From NCBI GenBank assembly GCA_946406115.1, contig OX291562.1, forward strand, positions 8,648,001-8,712,000: a DNA stretch of 64,000 bases, written 5' to 3'. The translations under genes were made by a program, and so were the position numbers. The stretch's first letter is position 1, and the number at the start of each line of letters is the position of its first letter. This stretch comes from Apoda limacodes (lineage: Eukaryota > Arthropoda > Insecta > Lepidoptera > Limacodidae). The notes below the pieces were generated by a model that had not been told where the DNA came from, searched no databases, and was given only the letters and a program-made list of their open reading frames with translations. Below are positions 21,481-32,830 of the stretch, piece after piece.

Positions 21481-22564
21481 TGTTTTCCTTTTTTTAATTG
21501 TCATTTTAAATCTATTTGAACTACACTGAGGCCCTGAAAAGTTCAAATTATTATTGCCTCTTTTTTATGACATTTTCAGGCGTGCTCCGTACGAATATGT
21601 AAACAAACTTTTAAAAAAACGAAACATATTGACACAAAATAATAAAGTTCATTTATATCTAGGATAAGTAATTTCTATATAATTTTGGGGGAAATTTTAA
21701 AGGCGAAAAGTGCGGAATACAGAACACCGATTTTGATTGATATAGGTGTAATAAGCCCGAGGCACAGTTGTCCCTATCGTACATCGGTGTCTTGGCCTGG
21801 GACTAAGCGCGACAGCAATAATAGTTTTTTCAAATATCAACTTGTGTATTTGCTTGAGTCTAATATTTTCTTACAAACAAATATATGCATGTAGTGAGAG
21901 AATCGCACTTGCTATTATCTATGTATTATGGATACAGTAAATTAATTATTTAGTAGCTTCTTCACTCTTAAACACTCCGAAACTCCTAAACGCTGTCAAC
22001 TCAGTAAACTCTTAGTTAAGACAAGCTGTAACTATAGCGTAATCATTACTAATAGTGAGGTAATTTGGCTGTCCAGACAGGGCAACGATGTGGTGTGGTG
22101 CGGTCCGTCCAGGGCGGGGACACCCCATCCCTATTTCGCAGGTGACCGCTTCGGCCGACCGATCGCCAGTGCCTACCTTTCTCCTACATTAAATCGCCAC
22201 AAACATAATATGTAAAATAAAGTCCCCCGGTCTGTCCGTTTATTGTATCCGTTTGTTGTCCGTGTTTGTACGCAATTAATTTCCGAAGAACTTTTGGACA
22301 AAGAGAATATTATAATATTACCACGTAGTTAAGAGGTATACTAAACTAACTGATAAATGATTTTTTTGTGTTTCTATGTGCTTTTTTTTAAAATCAGAGA
22401 ATTTATATATTAGTAACTATGTCAATTCATAATTATAAAATAATTCTGATTAAATTTTATAATATTATATGAGTAGGTACCATGGTACATTACATAATTT
22501 CAGTGTCAAGTATATTAAGGGATTTTTTTAAAACTATTGAACATATTACCTGTCAAAACACACA
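21481..22564. other. No gene; small GC-rich island
   Basis: Mostly AT-rich. 22,070-22,190 is GC-rich (ccagacagggcaacgatgtg, cttcggccgaccgatcg) and looks like a scrap of a mobile element that I cannot name. Confidence 0.4.
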
Positions 22565-22735
22565 GTACATACACCTACCTGGTACTTACTACATTTACAA
22601 AAAAAAATATTATATATGTATTCATGTCCGTGGTTCGGTACTACAACACAAGCTCTGCTTACTTTGGGTCCAGATGGCGCTATGTGTAATGTCCAAAAAT
22701 ATTTATTTATTTATTATTTATTGTTACTGGAGGTC
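22565..22735 (+). repeat. SINE family B, 5'-truncated copy
   Basis: Shares the body acaagctctgcttactttgg ... gcgctatgtgtaatgtcc followed by atttatttatt, as in the fuller copy at 62,385-62,640. The tRNA-like head is missing. Confidence 0.6.
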
Positions 22736-23984
22736 AACAAAGAACCTAAAACATGATTGCATATATCTACTTTTCTCGATAGAATTTACTCTTGAAAAGT
22801 ACTCTATAAACTATATTCAGCATGTTTTTCTTAATTTAATGAAAGTTTATAAGGTTCCAATTATTTAAAAAACATAGTTTACACGTCATTCTCGGTTAAA
22901 ACAGAGAGATATTTATGGTAACTTTTGCTATTAATATTTTAAACTTTGTTCGATATTTTGGCATTATCTTGGAAATAGGAAATGTACTTGCCCCTTTCTT
23001 GTGTGTCTGAATGGGTCCCTGGATGAATCAGTTTTACAACTGGAACGCTGTAATTAGGATGTTCATTTCACGCAGGTACGTGCTATCAATAGATCGAAAT
23101 TAGGTACTTATAGGCACTGCTATAGCACGGACGCTAAGCAGGAAGAATTTAGTGCAATGACTGGTCACTATTTGTCTCTGTTGCACGCGTATAATTACTT
23201 GCCGTTGCGCTCCTCTATGACAGAGATGACCTCAGCAGCAGCAGCAGGTTAAAAATACTTAGTTATATTTTTTGTAAAAACTCGACTTTTGAAGATTACA
23301 AAATGAATATGCCGAGCAAAGCTCGGTCGCCTTATTATTTCATTGTTAAAATAACATCAATTGCTTTCAAAATTAACATCAATCTAGGTATTAAACTGCT
23401 ATTTTCTAATTATAAATAATTTCAACAATAATTTATCAATTTGTGTTAATGCTTGAACGTTAATAAGGTATAGTATAACTGTGAATGTAAGTTGAACTTA
23501 AATAATTAAAATTAGCAACACTAAATTAAAGGAGAGATGTCGAAAATCAATTTCCTCGATGTGATTTCCAATTAGTGGTGTCGGATACAGTTAATTGGGT
23601 ACGTACACGCCGAGATCTCGAATTGATTGCTCGTCGATCTCGAAATATCGAACCTTTTGTACATTATACATGGCAGGAATTGGTTAATTAAATTGTAGTC
23701 CTTAGTGTCGAAAAATACTACTTTATTATAAATGATATTAGTAGTGCATTTCGAAGGGCCTAAGAATAATTAAAATTAGTAAATAGTTGTTTTTTATAAC
23801 CTTTTTTGAACTTTATACGATTGACTTTTTTAAATTTGCTTGGATTATTCTGTCTTTTGCATTTTAATATTGGTAATGAAATAATTAAAAGGTGTATATA
23901 AAATCGTATCATTATTATTCATATTATATTATATATTTATTATTAAAAAAATAACAATTAAAGTTTTTTTTATATAACACCAAC
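22736..23984. other. No gene seen
   Basis: AT-rich. A short CAG run (gcagcagcagcagg) at about 23,235 is the only notable feature. Confidence 0.4.
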
Positions 23985-24722
23985 TGTTGCCCGTGGTTTC
24001 ACCCGCCCTATATTGGGTTAGCAGTGTGGAATTTCAATTTCAATACAGAAAATATTATTCAGTCTCGGTGGTTAGCGTAACTAACCACCTAATCTATTGA
24101 GTTTTTTTGGTTAAAAATATTTATTTGCGTTTTTTTTTTGTAAAAAAAAAATTGTATAGTGTATGCCGTTCAGCTTCAGCATAATTTATATTTTTTTCGA
24201 TATAAATTGTATTTTCAGAAAATATAAGAAAAAAAAATTCAGTTTCAATTTCAATTCAATTTCTTTTTCAATTTCAGTTTTGATTCAAGTTCTGTTAAAA
24301 ATAATTATTTTATCTCTTTTAGAAAAAAATCGTGACTGAAAGAGTTAAATATTTGAATAAAAAAAAATCGACTCACACTTGACCTTTTTAAGTAGCCTAT
24401 GTCCTTTCCCGGGACTCATTATATCTTCTTGCTAAATTTGCCCACGGTTCCACCCGCTCTAAATTCAATTATTGTTGTAGGATTTCAACGGTAACTCCTC
24501 AATAAATGAAAACAAAACCAATTCACATTTGACGTTATCAATTAGCCACTGTCCTTTCTCGGGACTCAAACTATCTTCATGGCAAATTATTTGTTATTTT
24601 TGCTTAAAATAAATTGGTACAGTATTTTAAGCGTAAAGTGGTAACAAGCAGACCGACAGACGGACGTACAGACAGACAAAAAGACAGAGTGACTGTCGCA
24701 TTTATAATATTAGTATGGTTAG
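23985..24722 (+). repeat. Two overlapping ATAATATTAGTA-tailed repeats
   Basis: Head phrases (gcccgtggtttcacccgccc at 23,985; cccacggttccacccgctct at 24,441) and the 'cctttcccgggactcattat' phrase appear twice. The right copy keeps the tail catttataatattagtatgg. It looks like one element inserted into, or partly duplicated within, another. Confidence 0.6.
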
Positions 24723-25033
24723 CGAAACCGGCAGACGTTGTCCTGCCCAGAAAAGCAGCACCACATTATTTTTGGATATCTCACTGTTTACTATGATCTC
24801 TATGTCTAAATTATTTCATTCTTCATTTTCACCCAAATCTTTTATGGTGGAAGTATTGGCGGGAAGCCTTTCGATGCGTTTTTACGTTCTATGTCATGTG
24901 TCCTTTCCAAGCCACAAATTACACAATGATCTTAGTTGTGGTATATGATAATAATGGAGTCGCATTAAATGCAGCGAATGTTAAAATCATAGTCGTACAT
25001 TTCAATCTTTGCCGTTTAGGAGAAGACCAGTGA

Positions 25034-25600
25034 TACACAGACTGCAGCGCCACCGATCGGCTTCAAGTGTGGTATTAAACCTTGCAGAGATCCACTTGAA
25101 CGTACACAAAAAATATCATTAAAATCATCCCAGCCCAGGAGATCGGCGACACACCGACTGCAGCGCCACGTACCGGGCCCATTTGTTAATTTAAACCATG
25201 CAAAGATTCACTTGAATGTAAACAAAATATCATTTACGCCTTCTGTGCCGTTTAGGAAATCAGTGACACACCGACTGCAGCACCACCCACCGGGTCCATT
25301 TGTAAATTCAAACCTTGCAGGGACGAACTTCACCGTAAACAAAATAAATCATTTGAATCTTCCTTGCCGTTCAGGAGGAGATCAGTGACACACCAACTGC
25401 AGCGCCACCTACCGGGTCCATTTATGAATTTAAACCTTGCAGGAACCCACTCAAACGTACACAAAATATCATTCACATCTTCCCTACCGTTTAGGAGATG
25501 ATCATTGACACCCCAACTGCAGCGCCGTCTACCGGGATCAATGGTATTTTCAAACCATCCAGGAACCCGTTGAAATATTTAGACAAAATTTTATCCAAAT
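25034..25600. repeat. Tandem array, about 118-bp unit, five copies
   Basis: The core actgcagc recurs at 25,041, 25,157, 25,274, 25,396 and 25,516, spacings 116, 117, 122 and 120. Each unit also carries gtgacacacc, accgggtccattt and accttgcagg. Units differ by scattered substitutions. The last unit runs into ccgtcaggaagagttagatg, which resembles the end of a dispersed element. Confidence 0.9.
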
Positions 25601-25654
25601 CGTTCAGCCGTCAGGAAGAGTTAGATGACAAACACACGCACAGAAAAATTATAC

Positions 25655-25838
25655 GTAGGAAAAAAACCAATTCACACTTGACTATTCCAAGTAGCCTGTG
25701 TCGTTTCCCAGGACTCAGACTATCTCTTTGCCAAATTTCCTCTAAATCCGTACAGTGGTTTAAGCGTGAAAAGGTAACAGACAGACAGACAGACGGTAAG
25801 ACAAAGTTACTTTCGCATTTATAATTTTAGTATGGACT
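25655..25838 (+). repeat. ATAATATTAGTA-tailed repeat, 3' half
   Basis: ttcacacttgactattccaa, caaatttcctctaaatccg, aacagacagacagacagacg and a tail cgcatttataattttagtat. It directly follows the 118-bp array. Confidence 0.65.
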
Positions 25839-25935
25839 AAGGTGGCAAACCAGCTAACGATCCGCCTGATGGGAAGCGGTCAAGAGCAGCCTAAGGGCAT
25901 TTCAGGAAGAATAGCCTCGGCCAGCTCAGACAATT
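25837..25935 (-). repeat. CR1-type LINE tail fragment
   Basis: aaggtggcaaaccagc and cgcctgatgggaagcggtc are the reverse of the conserved CR1 3' tail (see 48,565-49,150). Confidence 0.6.
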
Positions 25936-26189
25936 GTGTTATTCTTAATTTGAAATAAAGAAACAAATGAACTTTCTGCCGACATCCTTGAATATCTTAA
26001 AGAGGGTTCCCAATACGCTAGACATTCACCTTATGGGCATTAATCTCATTTAGAAAGTTTTTAATGACAAAAATATATTTCGAATTAAAAATTAATTGAT
26101 TATAATTCGTTTACACAAGTTATAGTTAATCTTTAACAGTATTTGTTTAAGTTACATATGGTTAATTTAAGTTCTGTGCATTAAATTAT

Positions 26190-28000
26190 ATTCTACGCTC
26201 CGTATAGAGCTACAAATTGACAAAAGAAAAACAAGAGATTCAAAACACTGCCTTAAAATATTTTTTTTACATATATCGGTAAATAAATACAGTTTTTTTA
26301 AGCAAAAGAATTTGTAAAGGTTTAGTCTTTCCAGTTTTAAACTTGAAATATAATAATAGGATCGATTTTAAACAAGAGCGGAAAATTATACATTTTCGTA
26401 TGGCGACTAAAATATAACGCGCCCCAAAAATCAGTTCAAATAAAGATTCTTTGCGTTCTTGTGAAAGTAAAGACTCAATTGATACCACACAAAAGAAAAT
26501 TAGAACAGCCCAAACAATCTGTGAATGGTAAACAAGTTGTAACATGCAAGTCACTTTAAGGGTTAACTTTAACAACAGCTTGTAAAAGCACTTATTTGTA
26601 TTGAAATAGTTGGGTTTCTTTGGGTATGTACGTATTAAGTACACAGACCCTTTGAACTTAAATATACAACAAATAGAAGGACGCGTAAAGGACACCATTC
26701 CATAAATCAACTTCACAGATTTGTATAAACTGCGTCCGAGGGTTCCGAGTTTGAATACACATTGTGACATGTTTTAATAAATGGTGCCAGCGGGCGTGTT
26801 ATGGACGACTTTCATTTACTACTGAATACACTGAGGTAAGGGACATCTGTTGATTTATTTCATGTAAGCTTTTAACCCTAAATTAACCCATATAAATTTG
26901 AGAACAAATATGTACTTGTTCGTATGTATATATGGTTAACCTTTTTATTGCCCCAAAGGGGGTACATAGCAGCTAGACCAATGTAATGTGCGGGGTAGCC
27001 TTTTTTCACCAACCACTTTAGTCCCGAGTGACAGAGCTTTATATATGTCGCAGGCATCTGATTATATTAGACAGTTAATTGGACGCCTAAACGGATCGTC
27101 AAATATGTAAAAAAAGAAACAAAAATCGCAGTTTCTTTTGTGTGAATGTAGATGTGGAGCGAGCAAGGCGAGTGGAGCGTTCTAGTCAAGTTTCATGTAA
27201 TAATCTGTTTAGTTATATGATAATATAATTTGTTTTTTATACTTAACTGTCTGCCTAGGCGTCCAATTGACTGGCTAATTTAACCACATGACTGCGACAT
27301 ATACATATTTCCCTCGTCTTTTATCATTATATTAGAAAAGCAAGTGGTTAGTGTAAGACCAGGGTCAAAATAATTATATCTATTATTATGTCCCTGGTTT
27401 TACATTAATTTTATGGACTTTACGAACTATTAGAATTGGACGGGAAAAATCGGCGCATATTTTACTTTGCGCTACATAATTTTTTTCATACCACTGAGGT
27501 GGCAAACAAGCTTGCAGTCCGCCTGGTGGTAAGCGGTTACCGCAGCCTTTGGACTTTGCAACACCTGGGGAATCACTCAAGCGTTGCCGACCCTATAACT
27601 TCTTTCTTGAAGAACTCTATACTGTAGCCCTTAGAAACAACCTTGGCATAGGGAGCTTGTTCCACACCCTAAGTGTTTGCGAGAGGAAGTTTCTCTGAAA
27701 CCGCGCTGTAAGTAACTGCATATTTATAGTTACTTAGGTTATTTTTTAACGAGAAAAGTTTTTTCGCTATTTATTTCAATGACGGAAAGGTGTTTCTATA
27801 CACACCGAAAAGGTATAATTTTGGGAAGTACTTCTGGTAAAGTTTAAAAACACACTTTACATTATGATTTGCAATTGCAAATTGTTTTGCTTCGAAGAAA
27901 ACTTTATGAGAATAGGTAAACAATCTTTGATACTTTGAATAATAAATTTATTTTGTTCGGTTCCTTTCCACAATGTATTTCTTTCTATTCACATTTTTTT
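26190..28000. repeat. Duplicated block, copy 1 of three
   Basis: Same-strand match to 49,245-51,760, strongest at 26,520-26,890 (acatgcaagtcactttaa, ggacgcgtaaaggacaccat, gggcgtgttatggacgactt). It continues through caccaaccactttagtcc, gtaagaccaggg and tattacatt-type anchors to about 27,930. Part recurs at 61,980-62,280 and 62,818-62,890. A 167-codon open frame on the minus strand (26,267-26,770) is only partly open in copy 2 and is broken in copy 3, so I do not call it a gene. Confidence 0.85.
27485..27610 (-). repeat. CR1-type LINE tail fragment
   Basis: ataccactgaggtggcaaac, gcctggtggtaagcggttac and gcaacacctgggg are the reverse complement of the CR1 3' end. It sits inside the duplicated block and is absent from copy 2. 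Confidence 0.7.
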
Positions 28001-28359
28001 TCAGAGTTTGTATTACGAATATCTATAATATGAGTGTCATTTTTGTAAGGGGAAAATAAGACAAATTAAAAAGGTTTGGCAGGTTGTGCTCAAAAGTGTT
28101 TTCCTCTTTAAGTGGCATTTGAGAATTTATTTTGAGATGTACTACAATAGTCCTTGGTTGGTTATTATCAAAACCTAAAGCCTTTTGTGCGCCATTAAGT
28201 TTCGGAGATACAGGAAAGTTTTCCTTCCGTTATGTGGCGCTATGTTCCATCTCAGAACAATGCAGCGGATCTCCCTTTAAGAGGATTAAGTGCTGATCAG
28301 ATAGTGGCTTCTTCTTTGTAAACCAAAGTCAGTGGCCTGTATTTCCAAACGTCCAAAAT

Positions 28360-28452
28360 ACCCCTGGTGGTACAAGCGTCCATATAGGCTGCTGTGATCG
28401 CTTCCCATCAGGCGGACCGTATGCTTGTTTGCCACCTTGGTGGTATAAAAAA
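28360..28452 (+). repeat. CR1-type LINE tail fragment
   Basis: cgcttcccatcaggcggacc and gtttgccaccttggtggtat, ending in an A run, which is the 3' terminus of the family in forward orientation. Confidence 0.7.
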
Positions 28453-28615
28453 AAAAACCTCAAAAACAGCGAATCGTAGCCTACGGAACTAAGATTAACT
28501 AACAGATGTTGTAAAATAAAAAATGCATCCGATCTATTCTTTATTACAGGCGAGTTAGATTACTCACTCTATGTTCTGTTAAGGTCTTCGCAAAAGGAAT
28601 AGTTTCCTATAGAAT

Positions 28616-29148
28616 ACGCAATCCTTTTCTAGGAAAAAGATTTACCGCCTAAAAGACTGCATTTTGTGTAAGCAGTAATTTCGAAAGTTCATTGAACCCT
28701 CCTACGGTACTCGTGCCGTTGTCGAAAAACAAGGTAGGTACGTAGCTTGCCTCTACGAGCTACAAATAGGTTAAGTACCGCTAAAAAGGCTTCTTTCGTC
28801 ATGTCCGAAACTAACTCAAGTACACATACGCATATAAAACATTTTACTAACGTACCGCCAGGACCTTTCCAGTTTGTGATCATAATTGGTTTCAAGGCCA
28901 ATATTTATGCCTAATAGTAGAAAACATCCCTAGTCCAGCATGTAACAATTGCCTGTGAATCATGTCAAATAAAAGCCTACAAAGTTGATGCTTACTACAA
29001 AGTAGAATAGGATGCTTTAAATCATAGTCGTAAAATTAATTGCTTAGCCTACCACCATTACGAATAAGACCTCCACTGTCAAGAAAAGGCGTCAAGGCTA
29101 AAAGTCAATTTTTAGGCGGTAAATCTTTTTCCGAGATAAGGATTGCGT
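28616..29148. mobile_element. BEL/Pao fragment enclosed by inverted repeats
   Basis: 28,616-28,659 and 29,103-29,148 are inverted copies of each other, sharing acgcaatcct and gatttaccgcctaaaa with few differences. The sequence between them is a piece of an LTR retrotransposon pol gene (next entry). The arrangement is that of a TIR element that captured the fragment, or of a foldback rearrangement. Confidence 0.65.
28680..29095 (-). pseudogene. BEL/Pao pol fragment, upstream of and into the integrase core
   Basis: On the minus strand the higher coordinates (about 29,090-28,910) encode, in broken frames, an FLDSGGLIRNGGRLSN-like stretch and an RQLLHAG-like stretch typical of the BEL/Pao zinc-binding region. 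Then 28,901-28,689 encodes ELVSDMTKEAFLAVLNLFV and ARRGK, the start of the integrase core that inserts the element. No LTRs, protease or RT were found nearby. Decayed and inactive. Confidence 0.75.
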
Positions 29149-29542
29149 TTGTTAAAAATGATTTTAATCAAAAATGTAATCAGGTGCTTTTGTTTTATTT
29201 ATACTAAAATTAAAATTTTTTCTATAAATTCAAGTAAAATCAATACCTACTTGAATTAAATTAGGTTCGGAAAGACAAGTAAATACCGGAAGCAGTTCCC
29301 ACATGTTGCGGACGCGGGGTTACTGGTGTAATGTTTGTGCTACTGCCGGTTTTTTAACATCGTTATCATTCATCGTAGCTTTGAAACCTTACTCACTATA
29401 TTATTTGGTTGTGCAAAACCAAAACGACCAGTTGACGGCTTTGAATATATATCTCTATAACTTTTTCCTTTTTCTTTGTGGTCTAATCCTAAGCGGGTGA
29501 AGCCGGTTTTAAAAATAAATCCTAGGTTTATATGAAATAATA
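29149..29542. other. No gene seen
   Basis: A short open frame at 29,303-29,500 has hydrophobic stretches but no recognisable family. Confidence 0.35.
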
Positions 29543-30058
29543 AAACAAACCAAGCATTCCTCTGAATGACCTTGATAAAATATTTTTCCCTGAAAAGAGG
29601 GAAAAACTATTGCTATGTATAAAAGTGCTGTCATTTGTGGTTAAAATGAAACAAACCATGAATTCTGAATGCCCTTGATAAAATACTTTTCCCTGCAAAG
29701 AAAGAAAAACTATTGCTTTGTATAAAAGTGCTGTCATTTGTGGTTAAAATGAAACAAACCATGCATTCTGAATGCCCTTGATAAAATATTTTTCCCTGAA
29801 AAGAGGGAAAAACTATTGCTATGTATAAAAGTGCTGTAATTTGTGGTTAAAATAAAACAAACCATGTTTCTGAATGCCCTTGATAAAATACTTTTCCCTG
29901 CAAAGAGAGAAAAACTATTGCTTTGTATAAAAGTGCTGTCATTTGTGGTTAAAATGAAACAAACCATGCATTCTGAATGACCTTGATAAAATACTTTTCC
30001 CTGAAAAGAGGGAAAAACTATTGCTAATTATAAAAGTGCTGTCATTTGTGGTTAAAAA
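29543..30058. repeat. Minisatellite, five copies of about 103 bp, alternating types
   Basis: Units start at 29,543, 29,649, 29,752, 29,855 and 29,957. Units 1, 3 and 5 carry ttccctgaaaagaggg, which can form a small hairpin. Units 2 and 4 carry ttccctgcaaag and gctttgtat instead of gctatgtat. Unit lengths are 106, 103, 103, 102 and 102. Confidence 0.95.
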
Positions 30059-30159
30059 GTACGTACGAATAATTGAAACTAATTATTAGTATAGATTATA
30101 TTTTCTTCCCTGTCCAAAAGATGAAAAGATGACCTGCTTCCATACATCTTTTCCGTCTA

Positions 30160-30415
30160 TTTTTTTGTATGGAAGTTTTATACTCCTCACGAAGGGCAAA
30201 CCGATTGTAAATTCCCGAAATTTTAGTTAGTTGCTGAGCATACGCCGGGGAAGGTTTCTGAGAAAGGAAAAATCGGACTCGCGTACTAAGGGTAAACCGA
30301 TTGTAATGAAATGTTGGTATTTTATTGTATACATTGGGGATTGTTTCTGAATTAGTACAACCCTTTTACAACAGGTGATACGCCAGTTGTTTTGATATTT
30401 TCAAATTGTATAAAT
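30160..30415 (-). repeat. Dispersed repeat, family D, copy 1
   Basis: cgccggggaaggtttctgag and gtattttattgtatacattg. The first phrase is the reverse complement of cagaaaccttccccggcgt at 35,521. The second half runs to acgccagttgtttt. Confidence 0.5.
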
Positions 30416-30660
30416 TTAAACAGAAAGCAAAGCCTATTAAAATATACATTTATTTTGATAAATAATGGACCGAATCCTACAGAGTTCGAACGTTGAGCTG
30501 CCATGTCGAAGGTCCCGGGTTCAATTCCCGGTAGCGCAACCTGTATTGTAACAATTTGTTAACTGTAAAATTGTTTCGAATCTAACTTACTTACTTGCGA
30601 TAAACTTACCACCCATCATATTTATAGGACGGAACATTTACCAACGGCTAACATATTTTT
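30395..30660 (+). repeat. tRNA-derived SINE, family A, best-preserved copy
   Basis: tcgaaggtcccgggttcaat and tcccggtagcg give a near-perfect B box (ggttcaattcc). The body with gtaacaatttgttaactgt follows. Matches 2780-3110 in the same orientation, including sequence before the tRNA-like part. Confidence 0.75.
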
Positions 30661-30944
30661 GATACATGAACCAAATACAATACATGTCGTCATAAAGTGC
30701 TGGACTTCATGCGCCTATTATTGTTACATCTGCTAAAAGTGGCAGTTTTTAGCAGAAATCAGAAACAAAATTCACAGAGATATTTTCTACAAATAATACA
30801 AAACATTCTAAAAATAGCTTCTAACTAGATTCTCTTTGTTAGCTGAACATGTTTGGTAAACGCTTTGTACAAAGAGAAAATAAAAGGTTTTTAATGACGG
30901 TGCTAGTTAGCCCTCCATAGCTTTGATGCTCTTCAATATATTTA

Positions 30945-32400
30945 CATTTACTTTGGTGTAACAGAATTTAACTATTTAACTCAGTTCGTCGTCTTAAAAT
31001 CGTTGCTAAATATAGCAATGCTATTATTTATTAATTCTGATGTAAATCCTATAATGTTGGTCATACAATACAACTTGTAAAGTAAAATATTCCAGAAATA
31101 ATTTTATCCGAACAAAGGTTACAGCACCCTCTTTAGCATATTTTCGTTTTTTACCATTTTGCTTTGAAAACGCTGAAAATTGCTTAATTGTTTGCTTAAA
31201 ATTAATAACTTATATTTACGAATAATTAATAGTCATTTTGAACGTTTTTTAACGCAATTCTTGTGCAAAAACGTCAGGGTGTTTGAATTTATAAATATGG
31301 ATATATAGATGTTTTTACTAATGTGGTATTTTTTAGGATTCCGTACCTTTTAATAAAAGTCTGTCTGTCCGCTTTCCTTTAAAAGGGTCTAGATGTATTG
31401 CACCATAACAAGTAAAAGCCGGCTGAAATTCAACAGCACATGATCTCCTTTATTTCTAGTCACCAAATTAGTAAAACGTGATATGATTCAAGTTAATTGA
31501 TTTGAATTTATACCTTACAAGAAAACTATAGCGTTCTTTGTATTTTAATTTTTTTTGGGGAAATGCAAAAAATATTTTCCTAAAAATAGTTTAATTAGAT
31601 GTACAAGGTACGGAATTCTTAGAAATCGAGACCCTCTTACACTTGCCTGTTTTTGTCTTATGTGCCCACCAGATGTAATATTTAAAAATATTTTATTATT
31701 TGTTTTATTTTGGAAATTTTAGCTTGCAAAGTGGTAATTTTGTGCCTTTCCCTGTCCAACTATTTTGTACCCTGATTTTCAGAGTACGTTGTTGCAAGTT
31801 AGACAAAATAAGGCACCAAAATTACTACTTTGGAAGCTAATAACTTCCAAAACAAAACAATATTAATGTGACATTTTTAAATCTCACATCTGGTGGGTAC
31901 AGGAAACAAATGAGGCAAACTGCAAAAATGCGATATTAACTACAGAGTTCGGTTTAGCATTTATGCAGTTTCTGTGTTTTTCCGTATCCTTATAACGAAG
32001 AATCCTTGGCAAAAGCCATTAACGTTTCTTATTTTTATTTGAAAACGGGTTTCACCTGTGGCTCCACCAAATTTATCAAATTCAAATTCAAAATCTTTTA
32101 CTTCAAATGGGTTACTACGACCACTTTCGAATTGTCAATTGAATTAACTACAACGAGCCTGGGCTAAATTGCGTTTTCAAACTTAGAATTCTACGGCAAC
32201 TTCTTGATTTATAGTAAGAAAGTTTGCTTTTGCTGTAGCTATAGTTTGTTCACGTAGAATTCAATTAAAGTTCCTGAAGTAACATTCTGCATCCCTTCAT
32301 TTATCTTTGTGCCAAATTTGAGATCGATTGGATGCTCCGTTGCGACGTAAAGAAAGGATAAACAAACATACACATTTACGCATTTATAATGTTAGTATGG
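30945..32400. repeat. Mirror duplication, right-arm block 5
   Basis: Inverse of 19,690-21,010. It carries one extra insertion relative to the left arm, the foldback element at 31,658-31,912. An ATAATATTAGTA-tailed repeat closes the block (32,048-32,402). Confidence 0.85.
31658..31912. mobile_element. Foldback MITE, about 105-bp arms
   Basis: gtgcccaccagatgtaatat at the left returns as the reverse complement at the right (ctcacatctggtgggtac). Pairing continues inward through gcaaagtggtaattttg-like text. No protein is encoded. The left arm at about 20,137 has only the motif tgtacccaccag, so the element is partial or absent there. Confidence 0.75.
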
Positions 32401-32559
32401 AATGCTAAAAGCATGCCTAAATCAATTGATCCCTTTATGATTCAATGCAAAATTATTTATTTAATGTTCAACACATGACGACATATACTGCAGAAACCAT
32501 TAAGTGCAAATTGTGTTTTCGGTGACTTTATATAATTTTGATAAACAGATAAAAGCTTA

Positions 32560-32830
32560 GTAAATGTATCTTTAAAATGCTCAAAATTACGTCATTATTC
32601 TCCCAACATTTCTCAAAAAGTATTTTTTATCGAATTAGATTTTATTGTATATTGTATCAAAGGTAGATTTTATAACCCCAAAAGCGTAGCTTCAGAACGT
32701 TACGTTCAACCACAATCTTTTCAAAATCACTTCTATCGATAACCGTACGTGTATTAATTTGTAAACTGTGATTAATGTAAAGTTTTTGATATGGTAAACT
32801 ACATATTCATACCAATTACAACTAAACGGA
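32560..32830 (+). pseudogene. LINE reverse-transcriptase fossil, motif A
   Basis: Plus-strand text CKVFDMVN (about 32,775) corresponds to KAFDKVN of the copy at 19,200-19,690, which it mirrors. Only this short portion is present before the sequence diverges. Confidence 0.55.

Noticed and set aside
26267..26770. 167-codon open frame on the minus strand, partly shared with 49,621-49,839
   Set aside because: The similarity is equally strong outside the frame, the frame is cut in the second copy and shifted in the third, and no domain is recognisable. It follows from duplicated non-coding sequence.
29543..30058. CRISPR array, because of regular repeats
   Set aside because: Units are about 103 bp and directly adjacent without unique spacers, in a eukaryotic context. 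It is a minisatellite.
30480..30540. A tRNA gene, from the good B box
   Set aside because: No foldable acceptor stem is visible, and the sequence continues into a body shared with two other loci, which makes it a SINE.
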